A stretch of 64,000 bases of DNA from Streptomyces sp. NBC_00239 (GTDB lineage Bacteria; Actinomycetota; Actinomycetes; Streptomycetales; Streptomycetaceae): the NCBI RefSeq assembly GCF_036194065.1, contig NZ_CP108095.1:7502001-7566000 (forward strand). Direction: 5' to 3'. Numbering within the stretch: position 1 is the first letter of the stretch; each line of letters opens with the position of its first letter. The translations under genes were made by a program, and so were the position numbers. Positions 56,044 to 64,000 of this stretch are shown here, one piece after another. The notes beneath the pieces are model-generated. The model searched no databases. It was not told the DNA's origin and worked only from the letters and a program-made list of their open reading frames with translations.

Positions 56044-57087
56044 ATGGAGTACAGGAAACTCGGCACGTCCGACCTCGCCGTCCCGGCGCTCAGCTTCGGC
56101 GCCGGCACCTTCGGCGGCAGCGGCCCGCTCTTCGGCGCCTGGGGGACGACCGATGCCCGCGAGGCGCGCCGCCTGGTGGACATCGCCGTCGACGCCGGCA
56201 TCACCCTCTTCGACACCGCGGACGTCTACTCGGAAGGGGCCTCGGAGACCGTCCTCGGCGAGGCCGTCAAGGGACGGCGGGACCGGATCCTGCTCTCCAC
56301 CAAGGCCGGCCTGCCGCTCGGCGACGGGCCCGGCGAGGCGGGCACGTCCGGCCCCCGCCTGGTCAAGGCCGTCGAGGACGCGCTGCGCCGGCTCGGCACC
56401 GACTACATCGACCTCTTCCAGCTGCACGCCTTCGACGCCGCCGCACCCGTCGAGGAGGTGCTCGCCGCCCTCGACCGGCTCGTCGCCGCCGGCAAGGTCC
56501 GCCACGTAGGCGTCTCCAACTTCGCCGGCTGGCAGCTGATGAAATCCCTCTCCGCCGCCGACCGGCACGGTTACCCGCGCTACGTCGCCCACCAGGTCTA
56601 CTACTCCCTCGTCGGACGGGACTACGAGTGGGAGCTGATGCCGCTCGCCCGTGACCAGGGCGTCGGCGCCCTGGTCTGGAGCCCGCTGGGCTGGGGCCGC
56701 CTGACCGGCCGGATCCGCCGGGGCAGCCCGCTGCCCGCCGGCAGCCGCCTGCACGCGACCGCCGACTACGGACCGCCGGTCGACGACGAGCAGCTCTACG
56801 ACGTGGTCGACGCGCTCGACGGGATCGCCGCGGAGACCGGCCGGACCGTCCCCCAGATCGCGCTCAACTGGCTGCTCCAGCGCCCCACGGTCGCCTCCGT
56901 GATCATCGGCGCGCGCAACGAGGAGCAGCTCCGCCAGAACATCGGCGCCGTGGGCTGGAACCTGACCCCCGACCAGGTGTCCCGCCTGGACGCGGCCAGC
57001 CACCGGCCCGCCCCCTACCCGTACTTCCCGTACGAGCGCCAGGAGGCCTTCGCCCGCCTCAACCCCCCGATGATCGCCCCCCGCTGA
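56044..57087 (+). CDS. Aldo/keto reductase
   Basis: 347 residues from ATG 56044. TIM barrel with the AKR tetrad: Asp and Tyr in LFDTADVYSEG, Lys in LLSTKAGL, His in LFQLHAFDAA. Cofactor-binding residues appear in HVGVSNFAGWQLMK and VIIGARNEEQLRQNIGAV, typical of NADPH-dependent members near the YajO/Gpr/potassium channel beta group. Likely controlled by the divergent TetR protein. Substrate unknown. Confidence 0.92.
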   Translation: MEYRKLGTSDLAVPALSFGAGTFGGSGPLFGAWGTTDAREARRLVDIAVDAGITLFDTADVYSEGASETVLGEAVKGRRDRILLSTKAGLPLGDGPGEAGTSGPRLVKAVEDALRRLGTDYIDLFQLHAFDAAAPVEEVLAALDRLVAAGKVRHVGVSNFAGWQLMKSLSAADRHGYPRYVAHQVYYSLVGRDYEWELMPLARDQGVGALVWSPLGWGRLTGRIRRGSPLPAGSRLHATADYGPPVDDEQLYDVVDALDGIAAETGRTVPQIALNWLLQRPTVASVIIGARNEEQLRQNIGAVGWNLTPDQVSRLDAASHRPAPYPYFPYERQEAFARLNPPMIAPR

Positions 57088-57126
57088 CAGCCCACCGGTG
57101 ATCGCCGCCCGCTCCTGACGCCGAAC

Positions 57127-57153
57127 GGCCGCTCCCCGGGGGAGGGAGCGGCC
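57127..57153. terminator. Hairpin between convergent AKR and MMPL genes
   Basis: GGCCGCTCCC and its complement (57127-57136 with 57144-57153) form the stem, with an outer CCTGACGC/GCGTCAGG pair at 57114 and 57169. Located between stops at 57087 and 57227. Confidence 0.78.
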
Positions 57154-57226
57154 GGACCGGGCGGTGGCGCGTCAGGGGTGGGGTGTCTGCGCTCCCGCCT
57201 CAGAGGTGCTGTGGGGCACCCCCGCT

Positions 57227-59506
57227 TCAGTGGCGCGACGCGTCGTGGGCGTCCGCGCGGTGGTCGCCGTACGGGTGTCCGTCCGGCTGTACGAGGGTCG
57301 GCCGTGCGGCGGCGGTCCGCTCCGGGGCCGGCTGCCCGCTGTCGTGGCGGCGCCGGCCGCGGCCGGGGCGCACCGGCCACCAGATGCCCCGGCCGAGGAT
57401 CGCGGCGAGTGCCGGGACCAGCACGATCGACAGCACGAAGGCGGACAGCATGATGCCGAGCGCCGTCGCGAAGCCGATCTGCTGGGTGGAGGGGTTCGTG
57501 GTCACGGCCAGGCTGCCGAATGACGCGGCGAGGACGATGCCGGCCGTCGCGATGGCGGGCGCGGTGTGGCGCACGGCGCGGGCGACCGCCGCCCGGGCCG
57601 GACCGGGTCGTTCCATCTCCTCCCGGATCCGGTCGCTGATCAGGATGTTGTAGTCGGTGCCCAGGGCGACGACGAACAGGAACAGCACCAGCGGCAGGAC
57701 GAAGTTGACGCCCGGCTTGTCGAGGAAGTGCTGGAAGAAGAGGGTGGAGGCGCCCAGGGTGGCGGCGAACCCCAGCCCGACGGCGATCATGAGGATGGCC
57801 GGGGCGAGCACGCTGCGCAGCAGGACGAGCAGGATGAGGGAGATCAGCACCGCGGCGACCGGGAAGACGATCTTCAGGTCGTGGTCCACGGCGGTGGAGA
57901 TGTCCGCGAAGATCGCGGCCGTGCCACCGACATGGGCTTCCAGACCGGCGGGCGTACGGGCGGCCACGGTGTCGCGGACCGGTCCCGAGACGAGGTCGCG
58001 GGCCTGCTGGGTCTGGGAGCCGGCGGTGAGGTAGAGGTCGATGCGGGCGGCGGAGCGGTCGGGGGCGAGGACGGTCTTGCCCACCTGCCCGACGCCCTTG
58101 ACGCTGGCCAGCGCCTCGGGCAGCGCGGCGACCCGCTCCACCGTGAGGGGACTGCCGTCCTCGGCGGTGACGTACACGCTGGCCGGATCGGACACACCGG
58201 CGGGCAGCGCGCGGGATATCTCGGCGGCGGTGGCGACCGCTTCGGTCTTGTGCGTGGAGGCGGCCTGGCCGAAGTCCATCTTGATGCCGACCAGTCCAGC
58301 GGCCAGCGCGCCGAGGAGGGCCACCGAGGCGAGGACGAGGGCGACCGGGCGGCGGGCGACCAGATCGCCGAGGCGCGCGGCGGTGCCGGCGCGGGGCTCG
58401 TGCCGGAGGGCGCGGGACGGCCAGAACATCTTGCGCCCGGTGACCGCCAGCAGCGCCGGCATCAGGGTGAGGCTGGCGAACAGCATCACGAGTACGGAGA
58501 CGGCGATCGCGGGGCCGAGCACCCGGAACTGCCCGAACGTCGCGATGCCGAGGGTCGCGAAGGCGGCCACGATCGTCAGCGCGGCCGAGGTGATCGCGGT
58601 GCCGACCCGGGCGCTGACGTCCGCCGACACGGCGCGCACGGGCAGATCGGGCCGGGCCCGCAACTGTTCGCGGAAGCGGAAGAGGAGGAAGAGGAAGTAG
58701 TCGACCCCGATGCCGATCAGCACGACGCCGATCATGCTCGGAGTCGAGGTGTCGAGCTTGATGCCGGTGAGCAGCGCGCCGCCGACCACCGTGCCGGACG
58801 CCGCGCCGCCGATGATGACGACGGCCAGCAGCGGCACGATCGCGGCCAGTGCGCTGCGGAACACCAGGATGTTGATCAACACGATCAGGCCGACCATGAG
58901 ACCGCCGACGATCTTCTGCGTGCTCTCCTCGGCGTCGGTCGTGTCGACGAGGTCCGCCAGCCCGCCGGTGAATCCGGTCCGCATCCCCGACTCGGCGTAC
59001 TCGGCTTCGACGTGGTCGCGGAGGGCGCGGAAGAGACGGTGCAGGCCCGGGTCCGTGGAATTGCCGGTGAGCTGCACGGTGAGAAGTTCGAAGCTGCGGT
59101 CGGGAGCGACCAGTGCGGGGCTCACCTTGGGGGTCTGGGAGTGGTCCTGCGCGAACAGGTCGGGTTCGCCCTCCTTCACGGGCGGCATCTCGACGGGCCG
59201 GCGGCCCAGTGCTCCGGCGACGGCGGTGACGCGGTCGTGGTCGGCCGCGGTCATCCGCTTGCCGTCCTTGCGGGCGACGAGCACGGTGACCGCGTTGGCG
59301 TCGGGCTTCACGCCGAACCGCTCCTCGGAGATCTTCAGCGCCGCCGCCGAGTCATACGTGGCGGGCAGGAAGCCGCCGCTCTGGGTCTCGGTGACGCGGT
59401 AGACCAGGGCCTGGCCGAGGATCGAGAGGAAGATGCCGATCACCGCCCATGCGGCGATCACCTTCCATGGGTTGCGGGTCGAGAACCCGGTCAAGGCGCG
59501 GATCAC
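57227..59506 (-). CDS. MMPL-family RND transporter
   Basis: 759 residues from GTG 59506 with GGAG seven bases ahead. Twelve transmembrane helices in the 1+5, 1+5 arrangement of MmpL proteins, with two extracytoplasmic loops (about 45-195 and 385-530). Signature segments are VLIGIGVDYFLFLLFRFREQ and its partner LGTDYNILISDRIREEM, which contain the Asp-Tyr pairs of the proton relay. Family members export lipids or hydrophobic compounds. Divergent from a two-component system 298 bp away, with a 21-bp dyad between them. Confidence 0.92.
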   Translation of the reverse strand: MIRALTGFSTRNPWKVIAAWAVIGIFLSILGQALVYRVTETQSGGFLPATYDSAAALKISEERFGVKPDANAVTVLVARKDGKRMTAADHDRVTAVAGALGRRPVEMPPVKEGEPDLFAQDHSQTPKVSPALVAPDRSFELLTVQLTGNSTDPGLHRLFRALRDHVEAEYAESGMRTGFTGGLADLVDTTDAEESTQKIVGGLMVGLIVLINILVFRSALAAIVPLLAVVIIGGAASGTVVGGALLTGIKLDTSTPSMIGVVLIGIGVDYFLFLLFRFREQLRARPDLPVRAVSADVSARVGTAITSAALTIVAAFATLGIATFGQFRVLGPAIAVSVLVMLFASLTLMPALLAVTGRKMFWPSRALRHEPRAGTAARLGDLVARRPVALVLASVALLGALAAGLVGIKMDFGQAASTHKTEAVATAAEISRALPAGVSDPASVYVTAEDGSPLTVERVAALPEALASVKGVGQVGKTVLAPDRSAARIDLYLTAGSQTQQARDLVSGPVRDTVAARTPAGLEAHVGGTAAIFADISTAVDHDLKIVFPVAAVLISLILLVLLRSVLAPAILMIAVGLGFAATLGASTLFFQHFLDKPGVNFVLPLVLFLFVVALGTDYNILISDRIREEMERPGPARAAVARAVRHTAPAIATAGIVLAASFGSLAVTTNPSTQQIGFATALGIMLSAFVLSIVLVPALAAILGRGIWWPVRPGRGRRRHDSGQPAPERTAAARPTLVQPDGHPYGDHRADAHDASRH

Positions 59507-59710
59507 GTCGTACTCCGTGGTCGTGGGACACCGGGTTTTCCCGGCCGGAGTCCAGCTCATCAGCGTCCGCGGCCCGGATCGTCCGAGCAGCGGACGAGAT
59601 GCCGGGTGGGAGCCGGGGCCGGGCCGGCCGGCCGACCAGGACCGTGGTCCTGGGTCCGGGATCACCCGGTAGGTCCGGAACGCGGCCGGAACGACTGTCA
59701 GAATGGATGA

Positions 59711-59731
59711 CCGGACGACATTCGTCCGGTG
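59711..59731. promoter_or_regulatory. 21-bp dyad between MMPL gene and two-component operon
   Basis: ACCGGACGA and its exact complement flank CAT. It is 73 bp before the coding region of the kinase gene (a start at 59804) and 205 bp from the MMPL start. It is a good candidate for binding by the encoded LuxR-type response regulator. Confidence 0.6.
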
Positions 59732-59803
59732 CACTGGTGCGCCGCGCGTGGACCGTGGCACAGCGGCGCCGGCCGGCACGGGCGGCCTGGGGGGGAGAAC
59801 GCG

Positions 59804-60982
59804 ATGGCGAAGGGCAGCGGGCGGGCGGCGGGCGGTGACGCACCGCCGTGGACGCGCAACGACGCGCTGGTCGCGGTGGGCGCGGCGGCCGCGGACCTGA
59901 TCGGCTTCACGTTCAGCAGCCACCGCGACTTCGGATACGTACCGGCGGCCGGCTGCGTGCTGGTGATGGTGGCCGCGCTGCCGCTGCTGGCCCGGCGCCG
60001 GGCCCCGGTCGTGGTGCTCACGGCCGTGCTGCTGTGCGGTCTGCTGCTGGACCTGAGCATGCCGGTGGCGCCGCGCTTCAACGCGACGGTGGTGGTCGCG
60101 CTCTACACGGTCGTACGGATGCGGTCCTCGGCCGTCGCGGCGTCCGCGTCCGCCGCGGCCGTCCTGACACTGCTGGCAGGGCAGTCGACATGGCCCCGGC
60201 CGAGCCTGGTCGACGTGCTGGCCATGGCCTCCACGGGGGCGATCGTGTTCGCCGCGGCGAAGGTCATGAACCACTGGCACCGGGACATCGAGAACAACCG
60301 GCGCCTGCAGGCCGACCGCGCCGTGGCCGCCGAGCGCCGCCGCATCGCACGGGAGTTGCACGACATCGTCGCGCACCACATCACCACCATGCAGCTGATG
60401 GCGGGCGGCGCCCGCGCCAACCTCTCCGGCGACCAGGAGGTGGTCAGGGAGGCGCTGGTGACCCTGGAGGGATCCGGCAGGATGGCGCTGCGCGAGATGC
60501 GGCAGCTGCTGGACGTGCTCCGCGCCGGCGACGAGGCGGAGGAGGCGCCGACCGCGCCCCAGCCCGGCATCGGCGATCTGGCGGAGATCGTCGACGAGTC
60601 CCGCAGGGCCGGCCTGCCGACCGCGCTCGACGTGCGCGGCGAGGAGCGCCCGCTGCCGCCGAGCCTCGGTCTGACCGTGTTCCGGATCGTGCAGGAGGCG
60701 CTGACGAACGCGCGCAAGCACGCGGGCGGGGCCAGCGCGTCGGTACGGCTGACGTACGGGCCGGAGCACGTGGCGGTGGAGGTGTCGGACGACGGGGCGG
60801 GTTCGGTCAACGGTCCCGGCGGCGGACCGTATTCCGGCTCCGGTTCGGGCTACGGCCTGATCGGGATGCGGGAACGCGTCGTCCTGCACGGCGGCACGCT
60901 GGAGGCCGGCCCCGGGGACGGCGGCGGCTTCCGGGTGGCGGCCCGGCTCCCGCTCACGGCCGAGGAGGGGGCCCTGCGATGA
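59804..60982 (+). CDS. HisKA_3-type sensor histidine kinase (NarL-system)
   Basis: 392 residues from ATG 59804 behind GGGGGGAGA. Four to five transmembrane helices fill residues 20-155 with hardly any extracellular loop, so it senses within the membrane. HisKA_3 dimerisation region with the phospho-His in RRIARELHDIVAHHITTMQL, HATPase blocks NARKHA, DDGAG and YGLIGMRERV. The stop overlaps the response regulator's start (ATGA). The divergent MMPL exporter is a likely regulon member. Confidence 0.92.
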   Translation: MAKGSGRAAGGDAPPWTRNDALVAVGAAAADLIGFTFSSHRDFGYVPAAGCVLVMVAALPLLARRRAPVVVLTAVLLCGLLLDLSMPVAPRFNATVVVALYTVVRMRSSAVAASASAAAVLTLLAGQSTWPRPSLVDVLAMASTGAIVFAAAKVMNHWHRDIENNRRLQADRAVAAERRRIARELHDIVAHHITTMQLMAGGARANLSGDQEVVREALVTLEGSGRMALREMRQLLDVLRAGDEAEEAPTAPQPGIGDLAEIVDESRRAGLPTALDVRGEERPLPPSLGLTVFRIVQEALTNARKHAGGASASVRLTYGPEHVAVEVSDDGAGSVNGPGGGPYSGSGSGYGLIGMRERVVLHGGTLEAGPGDGGGFRVAARLPLTAEEGALR

Positions 60983-61872
60983 ACGGGACGGCGGATGCGG
61001 CGGCGGGCGGAACGGCGGGCGGAACGGTGCGGGACATGGCGGGCGGAACGGTGGACGGAACGGTGCGGGACATGGCGGGCGGAACGGTGGACGGAACGGT
61101 GCGGGACATGGCGGGCGGAGCGGCGGGCGGAACGGTGCGGGACATGGCGGGCGGAGCAGCGGGGGACACGGTGGGCGGACGGCCGATCAGGGTGCTGATC
61201 GCGGACGACCAGCCGCTGGTGCGGCGCGGCCTGGCGCTGATCCTGGCCCCTGACCCGGACTTCGACGTGGTGGGGGAGGCGGCGGACGGCGCGCAGGCCG
61301 TGGCGCTCGCCCACCGGCTGCGGCCCGACGTCGTGATCATGGACATCCGCATGCCGGTGCTGGACGGGGTCGCGGCGACCGGGCAGCTCGCGGACGAACT
61401 GCCCGACTGCCGGGTGCTGGCCCTCAGCACCTTCGACATGGACGAGTACGTGGTGGCCGCGCTGCGCGCCGGGGCCTACGGGTTCCTGCCCAAGGACATC
61501 TCCCCGGAAGAACTCGTCGCGGCGGTCCGGGTGGTGCACACCGGTGAGGCCGCGGTCGCCCCGCGGCTGCTGACCCGGCTGATCTCCACGTACGTACGGG
61601 CCCCGCACCGGCTGCCGGAGCCGCCCGAGGCCGCCGCCGCGGCCGCCGCGGGCGAGCTCACGCCGCGCGAGCTGGAGGTGTGGCGCCTGATGGCCGCCGG
61701 CCTCGACAACGCGGAGATCGCGGACGCGATGGCGATCAGCGTGTCGACGGTGAAGAACCACATCACCAGCGTGTTCGGGAAGCTCGGCGTCCGCGACCGG
61801 GTCCAGGCGGTGATCGCCGCGTACGAGACGGGACTCGCGGGCCCGGCCGGCGGCGGGACGGCCCGGGGATGA
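60979..61872 (+). CDS. NarL/LuxR-type response regulator with repeat-expanded N-terminus
   Basis: 297 residues from ATG 60979, overlapping the kinase stop. Receiver domain from about residue 70 (VLIADDQPLVRRGLALIL, phospho-Asp in VVIMDIRMPVLDG, Thr/Ser in LALSTFDMDE, Lys in GFLPKDISPEE) and a LuxR helix-turn-helix (LTPRELEVWRLMAAGLDNAE, STVKNHITSVFGKLG). The first 69 residues are almost only a 12-residue repeat (GGTVDGTVRDMA). Internal ATGs in the repeat could also serve as starts. Pairs with the upstream kinase. Confidence 0.92.
   Translation: MNGTADAAAGGTAGGTVRDMAGGTVDGTVRDMAGGTVDGTVRDMAGGAAGGTVRDMAGGAAGDTVGGRPIRVLIADDQPLVRRGLALILAPDPDFDVVGEAADGAQAVALAHRLRPDVVIMDIRMPVLDGVAATGQLADELPDCRVLALSTFDMDEYVVAALRAGAYGFLPKDISPEELVAAVRVVHTGEAAVAPRLLTRLISTYVRAPHRLPEPPEAAAAAAAGELTPRELEVWRLMAAGLDNAEIADAMAISVSTVKNHITSVFGKLGVRDRVQAVIAAYETGLAGPAGGGTARG
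61006..61173 (+). repeat. 36-bp in-frame minisatellite
   Basis: Units of 36 bp start at 61006, 61042, 61078 and 61114 with a partial one at 61150. Units 2 and 3 are identical. Each codes for GGTVDGTVRDMA or a variant, so copy-number change would keep the reading frame. Confidence 0.9.
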
Positions 61873-61903
61873 GCGCCCCGAGCAGGCCTGCGACGCCGGC
61901 GGC

Positions 61904-62875
61904 TCAGCAGGCCTTGCGCACGTAGCCGCTCGCCCGCGGGGTGCGGACGTCCCGGTTGCGTTCGACGATCGACAGCGTGCGCCCCCAGGCCCGGCAGGCC
62001 TTGGTGAAGTCCTGGTGCCGGTACTCGATGACGAACACCCGGCCGCCGTACACCGCCCGGTAGGCACCGCACTCGTCGTAGCGGCCGCACTCCTCGGCCA
62101 CCGCGAAGTCGAAGCCGACGCGCTTGCCGACGGCCAGCATCGTCGTGGTGTTCTTCTGCCCGATGGCCAGCCCGGCGGCGTGCGCCCGCTTCGCCAGGAG
62201 CGCGGCGAAAGCCGTGTTGTCCGCGCGCGACACGTACCCCTTGGACCGGGAGAACGAGTCGAGGTTGTCGGGCTCCACCGCCTGGAAGCGGCTCTTGGCG
62301 CAGCCGTCGATCCACTTGCCGACGATCGCCGCGAGCCTGGTGCGTTTGGCGGCGGACGACGTGTCCAGCAGTACCTCGTTCCAGGCGCCGTCCACGATGT
62401 GCCGGCCGTGCCGGTCCTTGAGGAGGAGGTCCGGGTGGCGGGCCTGCCACCAGGACAGTTCCTCCGGCTGGGCCTGGAAGGCGTTCACGTAGCAGAGGGT
62501 GTAGCGGCCCGCCGCGGGCTTGTCCGACCGGTCGCGCGCGAGGACCTCGACGTCCCGGGCGGGCCGGTAGGCGCCGCCGATCTGATAGTCGAAGGGGGCG
62601 TTGCCCGGCGGCAGCGTCACCCGCCGGGCGGCTGCCGAGGAGACCGTCCCCGCAGCCGGCTCCGCTGCCGTGCCCGCTTCCGTGACCGCTCCCACGGCCG
62701 TTTCCGTGGCCGCGGCCGCCGGGAGGAGGGCCCCCGCGCCCGGCAGGCCCGCGCCCAGGACGGCGGCGAGCAGGCCGCCGGCGATGCCCCACCGGACCGC
62801 CCCGGGTATCGGCCGGCGGGCCCCGGGTGTCGCGGCGGGTCGTTCCTGACGGACCTGGCGGGCCTGACGGGCCAT
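61904..62875 (-). CDS. Secreted endo-alpha-1,4-polygalactosaminidase-like (GH114) protein
   Basis: 323 residues from ATG 62875 behind GGGAG. A signal peptide (AGGLLAAVLGAGLPGAGALLPAAAA) follows a basic start. The barrel carries GH114 blocks: FDYQIGG, YTLCYVNAFQAQP, FQAVEPDNLDSF with the likely catalytic Asp/Glu, LAIGQKNTTTML, and EECGRYDECGAYRAVYGGRVFVIEYRHQDF would be the last block (residues about 265-295, cited by position). Known family members cleave alpha-1,4-polygalactosamine. Convergent with the response regulator gene. Confidence 0.84.
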   Translation of the reverse strand: MARQARQVRQERPAATPGARRPIPGAVRWGIAGGLLAAVLGAGLPGAGALLPAAAATETAVGAVTEAGTAAEPAAGTVSSAAARRVTLPPGNAPFDYQIGGAYRPARDVEVLARDRSDKPAAGRYTLCYVNAFQAQPEELSWWQARHPDLLLKDRHGRHIVDGAWNEVLLDTSSAAKRTRLAAIVGKWIDGCAKSRFQAVEPDNLDSFSRSKGYVSRADNTAFAALLAKRAHAAGLAIGQKNTTTMLAVGKRVGFDFAVAEECGRYDECGAYRAVYGGRVFVIEYRHQDFTKACRAWGRTLSIVERNRDVRTPRASGYVRKAC

Positions 62876-63017
62876 GCGGGTGCTCCCGGTTCGCGGTGGT
62901 GCGGTGCGGCCGGGCCGGGGCGCGTACGACGGGTGCGGCCGGACCGGCGGCCCCGGCCGTTGTGCCGGGACCGCCAAGATCCTAAACGGGGCGCCGGCAA
63001 CGGCCCGACGCTTCGCC

Positions 63018-64000
63018 CTAGTTGGTCTTGGTGTTCGTCAGGTGTTTGCCGATGTACCCCACGATCACCTTGCCGGTGACGCCCTTCGTGTCGTCGAGGA
63101 AGTGGATGCGGGGCGACTCGCCCTTGCTGTCGATCTTCAGGTGCGGCTGCATCTCGGCGACCCCGCAGGCCGCGAAGGCGACCGGGACGGGCAGGATGCG
63201 CTCGTCCCCGTACTTGGCCATCGTCGCCTCCGTCTCCGCCATCGCCACCTTCTTGATGGGCCACTGCGACCGGTCGGACTGGCAGTGCTCGTAGAACCCG
63301 CCGTGGAAGCCGTCGCGGGCGTCCCGGCCGTACCGGTCCAGGGCCCGCAGCGCCTGCCAGACCTTCGCCGCCCACACGCGGCTGCGGTCCGTCTCGTCGA
63401 GGGCGAGCGCCGGCGCCTGCCCGGCGGTGACGACCACGTGCGCGAACACGCCCAGGTGGTCCCACAGTTCCTCGAAGCTCGTCGGCCGCGCCGGTAACGG
63501 ATCGACGATCACGGTCTCCTCCACCCGGCCCGCCCGGGCCAGCCGGCTGCGCAGCACATCGGTCTCGGCCCGGGCCCGTTCGACCTCCTCCAGCGTCTGC
63601 AGGTGCTCTTCCATGTCGTGGTCCCACTGGGTCCGGCCGGCCCGCAGCGCCTTCTCCAGGGAGGCGTTCGTCCGCAGCGCGAACTCCTCCGAGCTGCGGT
63701 GCTGTTCGATCTCCTCGTCGGCCACCTCCAGCAGCGCCGTCAGCTCCTTGACCTGCTCGCGCAGGGTGCGGGTCTCCTCGCCGCTGTGCGCGGTGTGCAA
63801 GGCGGCCCGCCGCTCCTCGCGCCGCCGCTGCTCGTCGTCGGGAAAGCCGATCGTCCGCAGCACCTCGGGCAGTGCGGCCTCCGTGGACATCTGCTGGACG
63901 ACCCGGACGATGGTGTCCCAGGATGCGGTGCTGTGCCGGTCCGACAGCCGGGCAACCGTCGAGTAGCGGTGCCGCGGAGCGTCGGCCGCCCACGCGGGAT
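63018..64000 (-). CDS. Coiled-coil protein of unknown function (5'-partial)
   Basis: The frame stays open past an internal ATG at 63890 to the window edge, so the N-terminus is missing. The part seen has a long coiled coil (about 60 codons from LREQVKELTALLEVADEEIEQ to ERARAETDVLRSRLA), then a globular domain (FEELWDHLGVFAHVVVTAGQ, VWAAKVWQALRALDRYGRDA, FHGGFYEHC, then PHLKIDSKGESPRIHF and GKVIVGYIGKHLTNTKTN at the C-terminus). The tail looks like that of methylation-associated or defence-type hypothetical proteins of actinomycetes, but I cannot name the family. No signal peptide or membrane helix visible. Confidence 0.72.
   Translation of the reverse strand, partial: PAWAADAPRHRYSTVARLSDRHSTASWDTIVRVVQQMSTEAALPEVLRTIGFPDDEQRRREERRAALHTAHSGEETRTLREQVKELTALLEVADEEIEQHRSSEEFALRTNASLEKALRAGRTQWDHDMEEHLQTLEEVERARAETDVLRSRLARAGRVEETVIVDPLPARPTSFEELWDHLGVFAHVVVTAGQAPALALDETDRSRVWAAKVWQALRALDRYGRDARDGFHGGFYEHCQSDRSQWPIKKVAMAETEATMAKYGDERILPVPVAFAACGVAEMQPHLKIDSKGESPRIHFLDDTKGVTGKVIVGYIGKHLTNTKTN

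Overview
This is a 64 kb chromosomal stretch from a high-GC actinomycete, almost certainly a Streptomyces. The reasons are GC-rich third codon positions throughout, many GTG and TTG starts, and families that are hallmarks of the genus: DUF3618, DUF5133, DUF6479, DUF5937, the short 'hydrophobic protein', SpoIIE-type PP2C phosphatases, GlxA-type regulators, LLM F420 oxidoreductases, the XRE / ImmA-like / MAB_1171c trio and an ALF-repeat polymorphic toxin. I see no rRNA, tRNA, insertion sequence, prophage or CRISPR array. All calls come from reading the sequence; no database search was run.

Region 1 (1-9.2 kb) is signalling and stress. A 5'-truncated hybrid histidine kinase with a long array of HAMP repeats is translationally coupled to an ANTAR-GAF-PAS-PP2C phosphatase and followed by a STAS anti-anti-sigma factor, which together look like a partner-switching module. 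A 25-bp hairpin ends this operon. Small stress-type genes follow: a PRC-barrel protein, a 53-residue membrane protein, a DUF3618 protein that looks frameshifted, and a DUF5133 protein. Region 2 (9.3-17.9 kb) is redox. It has a Rieske-FAD oxidoreductase, then a co-directional set of methyltransferase, CDGSH Fe-S protein, iron-containing redox enzyme, HAD phosphatase, NAD-dependent epimerase and a molybdopterin oxidoreductase that lacks the usual N-terminal Fe-S cysteines.

Region 3 (17.9-25.7 kb) holds a secreted protein, an AraC regulator, a secreted amidohydrolase-like enzyme, a flavin reductase-like protein, a YihY membrane protein and a tandem pair of paralogous proteins. Region 4 (25.8-33 kb) is the most notable accessory locus. 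It carries a 1356-residue secreted polymorphic toxin with ALF repeats, Ala-rich helices, a HINT domain and an unrecognised tip, with an overlapping putative immunity gene. GC content drops sharply over the toxin tip and immunity gene. A catalytically dead trypsin-like protein with a C-terminal propeller is divergent to it. Region 5 (33-46 kb) holds the 7TM / ImmA-like / XRE operon, a MarR-SDR divergent pair with striking operators, an NPP1-type secreted protein, a VWA-protein operon next to a DUF5937 regulator with dyad sites, a PHP-domain protein, an SMP-30 protein and an aldehyde dehydrogenase.

Region 6 (46-64 kb) contains a glyoxalase-fold protein, an F420 oxidoreductase, a PP2C-MASE1 pair, an orphan binding protein, two GlxA regulators around an isochorismatase-family hydrolase, a cupin protein, a TetR / aldo-keto reductase pair with matching operators, an MMPL exporter divergent from a two-component system, a GH114-like glycosidase and the end of a coiled-coil protein. 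Two near-identical 110-bp palindromic intergenic elements lie in opposite orientation 7 kb apart (47.6 and 54.6 kb).
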